A stretch of DNA of 64,000 bases, from positions 9,796,001-9,860,000 of the forward strand of contig JBITNC010000002.1 of the NCBI GenBank assembly GCA_050084985.1. The letters run 5' to 3'. Shown piece after piece: positions 34,187 through 45,182 of the stretch. The stretch comes from Nageia nagi (Eukaryota > Pinophyta). The notes beneath the pieces were generated by a model. That model did not search any database and was not told the origin of the DNA. It saw nothing but the letters and a program-made list of their open reading frames with translations. Made by a program: the position numbers and the translations under genes. How positions within the stretch are numbered: position 1 is the first letter of the stretch; each line of letters starts with the position of its first letter.

Positions 34187-36060
34187 CTAGTTCTCAATAT
34201 CAATGTCCTCACAAGATGAACTAGACTCACTACCTAAGCCAACACCTAACGCACCACCATGATCTAACATCTCACCACCTAAATCACTACCTAAACCATT
34301 ATGATGAGTACTAGGTGCTTCCCTTATAGGACATGGAAGCTCATCATCATCAAAAAAATCCTCAAATCTTGCATCTTGAGTATATAAAAAATCACTCTCC
34401 TTCAATGTGGTACCCTCCTATGATGCACTCCAACCTTGTGATGCACCCTCTTATGATGCAACACCCACCTACAAATAATAAGAAAATAAATGTTATTGTA
34501 CATACAATCACACTTACAAAAAATATGCATGAGCTATAAGAAATCCATATAACTTTAATAATTAAAATTACTTACACCATCATTCAACTTGTTCCTTAGG
34601 GCCTGGTAACCATATGTGATGTCATATTGGCATTCATTATCATTAGGAAACTGATTGAAATCTCTCAACTACAAAAAAAATCCTATTAAAACTATATTAA
34701 AAACCATTTATCTATTCATTTTCAAAAGTTAAATATCAATGAAGATCACACGCAATAAATATACTTATGAATTAGATATCCACATACTTCACCCCTCCAC
34801 TTCTTGCTTGATGCATAATACTATGTCCCAGTTTGGCAAGTCGAGACTTTTCCACTTTTTCTTGCAGTGTCTCCAAGCCTTCCTCTTTCCTTTTCTCTAC
34901 CTTAGCTACTTTCTTCATTAGCATCTTCCAAACCTTTTTATGAAATAATTAATTAGTATTATGTTAAAAAAATCAATTAATTAGGTTCAAATATTAAATA
35001 TCATTGATAATATTCTATACCTTCTTATGGATGTCAACTGGTTTCTATGTTAAGTTTCTAGGAAGTTTCATCACTTTTTATCTCATGTGATCTCTAACCC
35101 TTTCTAGATTCAAGCTTGCTTGTTAGAGTGCTTTCATCTCGCTTCACCCTTCATCGAATTCATGTTTCAAGTTTGTTATTATTCTCTTTTTTGATGCAAA
35201 AGATAAATTATAACAAATTAGTCTATCTCTTGAAATATTAAATGAATGAAAGCAACAAAACATACCAAAAAATGGCACAAATAATGAAAACAAATACATA
35301 TCAAAACTCATCTTGTTTCTTTCATGGCTTGTTAAGGGTTTTTGCAAATTCTACTACTACAACATTCTTGAGAGATTTGTAAAATAGTGAACCTAAAAAA
35401 TAGTTGAAATCATGTTAGTAAAGTAATATACTTCTAAATTTATATTTTTCAAACATAAATTATTACCATTTTCATCTTTAAGAACCTCTCCATTCGTCCT
35501 CACATAAATAATAATATTTTTAGAGTGTTGAGTTGATGTCAACCCTAATTGTTGATTTATCAACTTTGGACATACATATATTGCATGGATCACATCATAA
35601 TATGCTTCAAAATATAAATTAGGAAAATTAACTAAATAATTAATTCATTATTTCTTAATAAATTAGAACAATTAACTAATTCATTAATTCTTAATAAATT
35701 AACTAATTATAAAGAATTACCTACAGAAGCGATATCTTGTCTTTGTGGTCCACCTACTCCTTCAACCTTGTCACCTCCAAATATTGACATCAAATCATCA
35801 TGGCTAAACATATGTTTATCAAATTCTACAACCCCCTTTAACTTCTTCCTTTGTTCAAGATATTAGGTAAATAAGTGATAAGATGTCCTACTTAATGAAA
35901 TATAGAATAATTGAAAACTACATTGATATTACATAATACATATGGATACTTACAAGGGATTTTTTTATTTTTTTAGTATCATCTATCTCTTTTTGTGCAT
36001 CCTTTTCTTTTGACTTCTTTCTCTTATCTTTATCTTTGTCACCTTTCTTTTTGTGTCCTA
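34187..36060 (-). pseudogene. spliced minus-strand gene of D, unknown product
   Basis: The exons are read leftwards. One at about 36057-35954 is Lys-rich (GHKKKGDKDKDKRKKSKEKD), with a GTAAGT donor. One at about 35850-35725 has EFDKHMFSHDDLMSIFGGDK. One at about 35620-35465 has VIHAIYVCPKLINQQLGLTS. Others at about 35200-35000 and 34930-34780 have KKVAKVEKRKEEGLETLQEK, which looks like a coiled coil. Another at 34680-34580 has LRDFNQFPNDNECQYDITYG. The acidic, Ser-rich end is at 34405-34187. It points towards the transposase gene. Convergent second genes occur in some CACTA elements, but similarity to a known one was not recognised. Confidence 0.5.
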
Positions 36061-37268
36061 TATGTGATCAACAGTGATCACTAAAAGAAAGTAAATAAGA
36101 GTATAGTAGTGATGTTACTCTTATAGAATGAAAAACACATATATATCTAATTTGCATTCTATTATAACTCACCAAAATAATGAAGTATACAATATAAAAA
36201 ATGAGAAATTATTACCCTACAAATATATGGTCAATATGCTTCTCGATCATTTTAATGTATATTACATAGAAAATATTCTAATAAATTGTAATAGATATGA
36301 AAGTTCAACAAGAAAATATTACAAAACATAAAACATATAGAAGTTAAATAGGAAAAAATAGGAAGTAGATGATCAATTGAAAAATGTACCATGTTTTCAA
36401 CTAATTCAAACCAACACCATTATTTTGGCAATCTAATATAGAATTAGAGAAATTCAATGCTAAAGAGGATCCAAATTTGTACATAAGGGTTTGAATATAC
36501 AATGGAATTGAAGAATAGAATCAATGAGAACATCAAGGAAAAATCATTTCCACATAGTTTCTTGGTTGAAGAGGAAAGAAAGTGGTTTCACATCTTAGAA
36601 CTCATATCTGCTACTTCATATATTCATTCAATTGAAGACTCTTTTCATAAATCACTTCAAGTACAATATTCAAAGGAATATTGGATTATGAGATTTAATG
36701 GAATATAAAAAAGCTGAAAATAAAAGGTTAGATAAATTTATTATTCATTTTCAAAATATATGGCATTCAATTTGTAACACCAAAAAAATTCATGCATAGT
36801 AAAGTAATAAACTCAATTAGTATGTTACTCTAAGAACTCAAGAATGTACCTCAATTTAATATAATTTGAAAAAGGTGATAAGGTTAGAATGATGACTCTA
36901 TGATATGTTATGCCTATGATTTTTATGATTCAAAATAATTCCTTATAAGAATTATATGATATGATATTCCTATGATATGATATGATATGCGTATGATATG
37001 ATATGCCTAAGAGGAGAGGTGTTACCTTTTCTCAACTATTCTCAAATTCCTATGAAGAATGCTCCAATGATTTTATGAAAACCTATAACAAAATATGTCC
37101 AAATCATGCATATACTAATAAAAATAAGCTAATAAATTACATTATTCCATAGGAAACCATGAAGAGATCCTTAAACTAGCTTGGTGTGTTGATCCAATAG
37201 TAGCAATTTCCCTAAACTCTTACTTATCCTTACAACTCAGATCTAATAGTGCTTAGAAGGCTTTGGTA
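36061..37268. other. no gene recognised inside D
   Basis: The region is AT-rich. Short frames at 36128-36331 and 36502-36708 (+) have no recognisable domain. A run of ATGATATGATATGCC-type repeats lies at about 36950-37015. Confidence 0.4.
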
Positions 37269-38058
37269 TCTCCATGATGGGATCATTGTTATGAAATGGT
37301 AAATACCACATGAGTGCATACTAGGGGGTATTTTTAATATCAAGTAAAACTATCGATATATCAGTAAGTATTTTATAAGGGGAGGGGGATAGGGGTGTTC
37401 AAATTTATACAAAATATTTTCTTAGTATTCTACAAGTAAGTTAATTTCTTTATTATTGTTTGTGAGTGTATAACTTTAAACACTAATTAAATAGCTACCA
37501 CAAGATTGAAGTATACTTTCCATTTGCATTTATTGGTGATCTTATATAATCAAAGAAGGTTATAGAAGTACTAAACAAAAAGAACCATTGCACAAATTAT
37601 TTTAAAAAGAACCTTCACTTTTTACACTTGCATACATGGGAAAGGATACTTGGATATCATCATCAAGATTTTATCCTTATAAATATATCCATAAATAGGT
37701 CTCTTGGAATTTATCACCAAGGATATAGGCCATAGTTTAATTTCATCATCAAGATAGTATTCCCTTAGGTCATTATTTTGGGAAATTTTAAATAAATTGA
37801 AAAAGTCTTGGATCGCTATAATTCTATGTGATGATATCAAAGGGTAAAACTATAAAGGGGTATCAAAAATTGATTTAGTTTTTTAAAATGGTATATTTTT
37901 AAAAAGGGTTATTATTTATTATATAGGGGTTTACCATGAGGGGTTTAATAAATTAAAAGAGATGATGGTAAATTTTAAAAATAGGGGATTTTTAAAGAGG
38001 CCCATGAATGCATGTGTTTTGAAGGCTTTCTATTAATTGACCCCCCTATGGGTATCTC
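37269..38058. repeat. MITE-like interspersed repeat, copy 2
   Basis: This is the counterpart of 5452-5966 in the same orientation. It has the same left start (GATGGGA) and right end (CTATTAATTGACCCCCC). It is about 275 bases longer because of extra sequence in the middle (about 37480-37790), which contains a short minus-strand frame. Confidence 0.6.
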
Positions 38059-38269
38059 AAACTAACCAACATAAATAAGTATTATTTTAAGGATCTAAAA
38101 TAACATTTCTCTCTTCACGAGTATTTAAGGAAGATGAACCCCTTAAAAAAGTTGTGTCTACTATTGCTAGTGCCATTTCAAGATGATATAGGGAAAAAAG
38201 AAGGATTTATTTTATACGAGAGTGAAGGATTATGTTAACACTATGAATATTAACAAATAAAATTAGATG

Positions 38270-39760
38270 ATGCAATTATTTTCAAGAAAGTATCAAGATC
38301 ATTTCTTCCCAAGTTTTACCTACTCATAATGGTGTTTGAGGATACTAAGAACTTTACCACTTTTAAGTTTGATAAACTTTAAGGAGCTCTTTTTTCAAAT
38401 GAATTAGGATTGGAGAAGGATGAATTCACATTAGAAAATTCTCTTTACTTCTAAGTAAAATGTCTCTAAGAATAAGAAGTTTATTTTTAGTTCCAATAAC
38501 CAAGGGACAGGCCAAAAATATGGATCTAATAGGTCTAAGCTGAAAAAAAAGATGAATAAGAAATATATTTTATATCACTATTGAAGGAAACCATGCCATT
38601 TTAAAGGATAATGTAGATAAACATATGTTAATAAAATAAATATTGGAACTAAAATCAAACATTATCCATGAATGAGATGGAGTTGTTGATGAAGAATTAA
38701 TTTTTAGATTGATAGTTGATAAATCTAAAAATATCTCTTAAAAAGTGTGGTAATACATTGACTCAATTTGTTCTAAATATGAAAGAAAAGAAAGAGCTCT
38801 TTGCTAAACTAAATACTCAAGATTGGTAATAAGATTGCACTTACTATATAGAAGATAAACCAAAGAAGTGGGCACTAGGTATGGTAAAAAGCAAATTATT
38901 AACATATTTTATACTTAAAACATAAAATATGATTTATTTAGTATGGGTTAGGTTACATAGAATATAATTATGAGATTAACTTCAAGAAGAGTGAGCTTGT
39001 GAAGGTTCTATACTTCATTTCAAAATATAATAAAACTATAACAAGGGTTCCTATGATAAAAGTAAAACTTTTTATTTTAGTTTGGGAAGAAATATGGTTA
39101 GTTAATGTTAAGTACACATGTAAGATTAAATTTGGTAATGGTACTTAAGGTTTGGACAACTCAATTTCTCTAATTTATTGAGAATGTCCAATAAGGAATT
39201 CATATTTGGATTGCCACCCATTAAATAAAATAAAGATATTTGTGAGGGATATGCTTTGGGAAATCATTATAGGGAAAAGTTACCTAATTTTAAGGTATGG
39301 AAGGCTTTCAAGATACTTAATCTTGTGAACACCACTCTATGTGGAGTATAAGCATTGATAAGTATACTTATTACATATCTTTGATTCTTGAATTAATAAA
39401 TAAGATATTAGATTTTCATTTTGAACTTTAAATATGAGGCATTTAACATATTCAAAAAGTGAACAACCATGGTAAAGAGGAGATGAGGGTTAAATAATAA
39501 AAAAGTTAAGAAATAATAAAGATGGTAATTTGTATTCAAAGGATTTTATGAACTATCATGAAAAATGTGGTATCAAAAACTAATTTATTACATATTATAC
39601 ACCTAATAAAATGGGGCTTCTAAAATGATAAATTACATGCACAACTCAAAGAATCCTCATATATGGTATGAGATATTATCTTATATATAGTATGAGGTAT
39701 AATCAAGATTTGCACAACTCCACAAAGAATAACCCATTCAATGTATGATTTATATTTCAA
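38270..39760 (+). pseudogene. copia remnant H (gag to integrase) inside D
   Basis: The reading is weak but ordered: gag of UBN2 type with KFDKL and GALFSNELGLEKDEFT (about 38369-38445), and a knuckle-like CHFKG stretch (about 38588). A protease-to-pre-integrase stretch has GQLNFSNLLRM (about 39154), GLPPIK and ICEGYALGNHYREKLPNF (about 39210-39290), then LVNTTLCGV (about 39322). An integrase piece with TYYTPNKMGLLK follows (about 39590-39625). RT and LTRs were not found. Stops are dense and the remnant is old. Confidence 0.6.
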
Positions 39761-40869
39761 CCTCTAACACCCATTAATATATAACTTTAATTGCAAAGCA
39801 TGGAATGCACACCACATGGATAGAAAGAAAAAGAGAAATAAGAAAGGTTCATCGAACACATTCAACATGTTTAATATCAAGAATTATAAATGATAAGAAT
39901 TAAGAAAACTATAAGGGTTACATCACTCTCCTTAATATATGAAGTAATAATACCCTTAGAGTTATTAATCTCTTCACTCATAATCAAGTTACATCAAATA
40001 TTCATGTAGGAATATATAAATGAAGTAAGATTCTAGAAAGTAGAAAATCATAATAAAAGAAAAATCCATGTTATCAAATAATTTAAAATGTAAGAAAAGA
40101 TTGAAAACAACATACAACAAAAGATAAATGATAAGGACTTTAATATAGGAAACTTGATTCTCGAAAACCATAACAAGGATTAAAAAGGTAACTTTGAATG
40201 AAATTGACTTGATCAATATATAATCATGTACACCATTAAATAAGGTGAATAGGGGTGAATATCACTTAATGATAATGGAAAGTGAGCTACTCAAATACCT
40301 AATAAACATAACACACTTCAAAAGATCTTATGCCTAATATTCTTTAACAAAAAAATTTATTACAGGGAGTTTTATTTTATGTTTCAAATATTATCATAAT
40401 AGAAAATATCACCAAAGACTAACAACACCTTCTAGAAGGATTTTAGCTTCTTTTTTATTCAATTAAAGGATAGAAAAGAGGGTGGATACTTATATTTACC
40501 TTAGGAATACTTGTAAAATTATGGCGATAAATGGATGAAAAATATAATGTCATGAGAAGATTCATAAAATTAGAATAACTATTGGAAATTATACATCATA
40601 ATTAAACACTATATCTTTTTGACTAAGAGTATGTGATGTTATGTTAGGAGCACAATGGTTGTGAAGCCTTCGAATCATGGTTTATGACTTTACCAAACAT
40701 TATATGCAAATCATAGATGAAGGAAGGAAATAGAACTTAATGTACATGGTTCTAACAGATATTAAAGTAATTAATTCCTAAACAATGGAAAATTTTATCA
40801 AGAAAAGTTCAGGAGGGATGATGTCCTAGCTATATTTAATGGAAGTTCAAGAAGACCAAACTAATGAAA
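39761..40869. other. no gene recognised inside D
   Basis: The region is AT-rich. A minus-strand frame at 39989-40216 is hydrophobic (Phe/Leu/Ile-rich) and has no homology I recognise. It is probably chance. Confidence 0.4.
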
Positions 40870-41135
40870 TACATAAGGAATTAAGGGAGTTATTTCAAAA
40901 TTTACTAAATTTAAGTAATTAAGGGAGTTATTACTAAATTTACTAAAGGAATTAAGGGAATTATTACTAAATTTACTAAAATTTACTAAATTACTAAGTT
41001 TACTAAATTATATTTACTAATTTGCTAAATTATATTTAATATACTAAATTTACTGAAATTACATTTATTAAATTAAATTTACATTTACTAAATTTAGTAA
41101 CTTAATGTCAAATTTACTAAATTATGTTTTATATA
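40870..41135. repeat. AT-rich TTTACTAAA minisatellite
   Basis: More than a dozen imperfect copies of TTTACTAAA/ATTTACTAAATT are mixed with AATTAAGGGAGTTATT units. The array is locally regular and then decays. Confidence 0.75.
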
Positions 41136-41999
41136 AAACAATTTTTGTGAAATTATTGGTTTAAGAAGCAAGTTTTTGGTAGCAAAAATTAGGTTTTTGG
41201 AGAACAAGGATGAGTTTCAGAGTTGAGAATTTCATAGGTATGTCCCTATTTTTTTTAGCATTTCATTTTATGGTGCAATGCAAAGAATTTATTTCAATTT
41301 CTTTATGCATTTTTGATTTTATGGTGTATTGTTGAGAAGGAATAAATTAAATTTTATTTTTTTTGGTGCATTGATGAGAAGAAATGGTTTTAGTTTTCAA
41401 TTTCATGGTTTATTGTTGATAAATTCAACTAAAAATTCATGGGGAATTTGAAAAACCCTATCATATGGAATTAATATCCAATTTTAGGATGCATTATTGA
41501 TAATTTCTAGTAAAGAATCATGAAAAAATCAAAAACACCCTAGCATTTATAGTGTAAATTCATGGGGAATTGAAACATGCAAGTAAAAATTTACATACCT
41601 TGTGCAAGTGTGGAATAATGAAAATGAATTTTCAAGAAATCCTTTCTACTCATGCAAAATGCAAAACCATGTGAGTAAACATGACAAAAATTAGAAATAG
41701 AAGTTAAAATCAAGTTAAATGAGGCAAAAATCAAGTTAGATTCTAGTGAAATGGGATAGAAAGCCACTTAGTTGGTTCTCTCCCATTGAAAAATTAAATT
41801 TGTATCCCCTTTGACTAAGAAACAACTTTATGGAGAGTGACAAGTGACCTTGCTTTTTATTTTATGAATCATTTGTGTAATTTGATATAAAAAGGTATGC
41901 AATTTGCATCCCTTTTTGCATCCTTTCCATCCTAAATTGCATCTCTTTTTGCATACAAAAATAACTATTTCAAAAAAAAACTTAAGTTGAAATTATTAT
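41136..41999. other. no gene; contains an internal GCATCC motif cluster
   Basis: At about 41890-41965 the TTTTTGCATCC motif of D's ends recurs several times. Repeated TTCATGGGGAATT-like segments lie at about 41430-41570. No coding frame is seen. Confidence 0.4.
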
Positions 42000-42515
42000 C
42001 CTTAGGGTTAGTAATTACATTTTAGATTAGCAATTAGGAATTAGGTTAGGGTTTGGGTTAGGATTAGTAGGTAGGTTTTGGGTTAGGGTTAGCATATAGG
42101 GTTTGGGTTAGGGTTAGCAGTTAAGATTAGGGTTAGGGTTAGTGTTAAGGTTAGGGATAGGATGAGGGTTTATAATTAGTGTTAGAGTTAGGGTACTTAG
42201 TGGTTAGGATTAGGGTTAGCATTAGAGTTAGGGTTAGGGTCAGAGTTAGGGTTAGTGTTAGTGTTAGGGTTAGGGTTATTAATTAAGGTTAGGATTAGTA
42301 GTTAGGGTTAGGGTTAGTAGTTAGGATACTTAATGATTAGGGTTAGTGTTAGTAGTGGTTAACATTTGGATTAGGGTTAATGTTACTAGTGGTTAGCATT
42401 TGGGTTAGGGTTAGTAATAGTTAGGACTATTAGGGTTAGAGGTTATGGTTAAGGTTAGATGTGGTAAGTAGTTAGGGTTAGGGTTAGTGAAAGTTAGGAT
42501 TGGGATTAGGATTAT
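42000..42515. repeat. degenerate TTAGGG-like array
   Basis: About 500 bases are dominated by GGGTTAGGGTTAG, GTTAGGATTAG and TTAGTGTTAGGG units, with GGTTAGGGTTAGGGTTA-type runs of three perfect hexamers. The plant telomere unit TTTAGGG appears only singly (for example AGGGTTTGGGTTAGGG). The array is interstitial, within a transposon. Confidence 0.8.
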
Positions 42516-43526
42516 TTTTATCAATAATGAATGGGGCTCTACATGAAATGGATAACTCAATCATTCAAAGGGAATGATGCCTCGAAACATTTGAAACACC
42601 ATTACATATCCGCTAGCTTACCCCATGGATCCAATATTTGTCAAAATTAGAATAAAATTTGTGAAAATGAATTCACATTTCTCTCTAACCTCATTTGTTG
42701 ATAAACCAAGGTATGTATTCATTAGGAAAAAATTTGTATCAATTTTAAACTTACTAACATAAATAAGGAGTCTTTTAAGGATATAAAAGAACATTTCCCT
42801 CTTCATGAGTACTTACAATAAAAGATTGATATTTTATTCTAAATACCATAACAAAATGATTGGAAATGGTATCCTAACACCCCAATTCATAGTTATTATA
42901 AGCCTAAGTTTGGTGATTGGTGGCTCTCTTCCTACCTCCTTATGAAGAATAATTTTAATAAGTTTTGGGCACTTCTCCGTTCACCTAATTAAAATGGGGA
43001 GTTACTTTTTAAAACTTTATGGCCCCCCTACCAAGTGAGGCTAGAAAAGACACTTTTACAAGAAGCTACTCATAATAAATTTGAGTATATTAATATAATG
43101 AGAGTAATTTATTGATATTTTGCTACAAACCTAAAATATAATTATGGAGGTCACCCGTCTAAGGGTATATTTTAATGATACATTGAGGGGCAGGCCCAAC
43201 TAGCATGACTTTTCAAACATTCCCACTATCACCATTAACATGATCATTAAAGAGGGGAAAATGGATTTTAAATTTAGATGGGAAATTTGGCCCATGTTGC
43301 ATATGATTGATGATGTGTCCTCTATTGCATACAATGTATATCATCATTTTATATTTTTAGTTAAAAAAGTTTTACTTCTTTAATAATTCTAATTCTAAAA
43401 GTAAAAAAATTTCTTGTATTTTTTTTATTTGATCTAATATTGAAAAATTTATTGATTATTACTATTCATGTACTAATCTCTTTTTTTCTTTAAATTGTAA
43501 AATAAGTTAGTGACTTAGCTTATATC
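42516..43526. other. coding-like debris, unidentified
   Basis: A plus-strand stretch at about 42900-43070 reads PKFGDWWLSSYLLMKN, then NGELLFKTLWPPYQVRLEKT, with one stop. It looks protein-derived but was not identified. A segment at 42744-42830 repeats 38059-38130. Confidence 0.35.
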
Positions 43527-44955
43527 ATGCCACAAAAGAATGGGAGAAGTGATGTGTCATCAGATTTAGATATTTAGATGCCACTACCTTAGCATTAGAG
43601 AGTTGTTAGGAGTGATGCCTCATCTAATTTAGATGAGTTTCCTAGTGCACCAGTTACTAGGAGGCCAAGGAGTGATGTATCATTTCATTTAGAGGAGTTT
43701 CCTACACTAGGTACTAGGAGCTCAAGGAGTGATGTTTCATCTAATTTATAGGAGTTGCCTACACCTGTTATTACAAGGTTGAAGAGTGATGTATCATCTA
43801 ATTTAGAGCTTAATATATTTCCTATAGGTCCCATGAGGAGGAGTGATGTTTCATTAGATAAGGATGAGGTAAGCTAAATGTTATTATGTATAATATATAA
43901 ATGTAAGATCATTTAAATTTTCACTTTCATGATATTATTTGTAATATTTAACTTTATTTTATTGCTAATATTGCTTGAACAAAATGTGTAAATGATTGAT
44001 GAGTCATCTTTATCATCAAAATATGATGATGACCTTGAGGTAATTAATTAGGATTAAAATTTGATTTGAGTTTTGTATTCTTATATATTGAATTATATCA
44101 AATAAAAATAAATAAAATTAAATCTATATATCCAACAAATAAAGCCAAAATAATGTGTAGGTCCATCAAATGAGGTTAGAGAGATGCTTACTAAAATAAT
44201 ATTTCAAAATGAGTTTCATGAATTAGTAGTGGATGCATGTTATAGTGCACATGAGGAGCCATTTGGTCTACCAGAGAAGGATTTTCATGATTTGGGTTTG
44301 ATGCACATGCCACAAACTTAAATATTAACATAAATATGATCATGGGGAATACAATGCATGGCCAACTAAAAAACCTTTTCCAAAGGCTTATGAGATATTT
44401 CTTTATTATGATCATCAATACATGATCAAACCATCTAAAAAGTGCTCTAGATATAGTTTGTTTATATATAGTACTATGGTTGTTACTCTAGGTTCCGTGA
44501 TAGAGCCATTGATGCTATTTTGTGGGCTAATTTACTCAATAGTAAATTGAAAACAATTAGCATCATATATGTAGAATATGTCCACATATGGATTATGTGC
44601 AAATGCTTCCAAGATTCCATGTCCAAAGCATTCAAAACTCTTATACATTAATGGTCAACCAAAAATATAAGGAAACATAGCTGGATATATAAATAGTTAT
44701 GTACGTGAAGAATGGATGCCAAATTGTGAATTTCACCAATGTACTAATGATAAAGAAGATTTCATGGGTAGACAAATGAGTAATTATGTAGTCATTATTC
44801 CTATTAAAACTCTTAATGTTGGTGATGAGCTACTAGTTCACCATAATTACAGGAGACCTATTCCAAGACATAACACACAAATTTTGGAGTTAGGAGGTGA
44901 TCAAAATGTAATAATTTGTCTAGGAACAAAGACCAAAAATAAAAACAAAAATTAA
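43527..44955 (+). pseudogene. spliced gene in D with RSDVSS repeats and SET-like end
   Basis: ATG at 43527 opens an exon to about 43868 with a GTAAGC donor. It encodes six imperfect repeats around RSDVSSNL(E/D)EFP, interrupted by TAG codons. A short exon follows at about 43993-44039 (SSLSSKYDDDLE), then a long part from about 44161. The end (about 44660-44870) reads NGQPKI, GNIAGYINS, PNCEF, VVIIPIKTLNVGDELLVHHN. Gly-x-Ile-Asn-Ser, then Asn-Cys, then Gly-Asp-Glu-Leu-Leu, matches the order of the last motifs of SET-domain methyltransferases. The last open piece is 44716-44955. The N-terminal SET part is frame-broken. The SET call is inferred from motifs. Confidence 0.5.
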
Positions 44956-45182
44956 AATATTATTGATGTGTATGAAAGGATGTATCAATTTGTATGTATG
45001 GATCACGTGTACGTTTGAATGTATCAATTTGTTATATGTATGGATATATCAAATTATATGCATGTATCGATAATGTGTATAAATGGATGTATCAAATTAC
45101 TTTGCACTTTTTACACTTATTTTTTTTAAATTTTGAATTAATGGTTTGTAACAACTGATTTAACAAGCAACAAATAGTCATC

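Noticed and set aside
42000-42515. True interstitial telomere of plant type
   Set aside because: Units are mainly TTAGGG with many variants, not TTTAGGG, so it is reported only as a telomere-like array.
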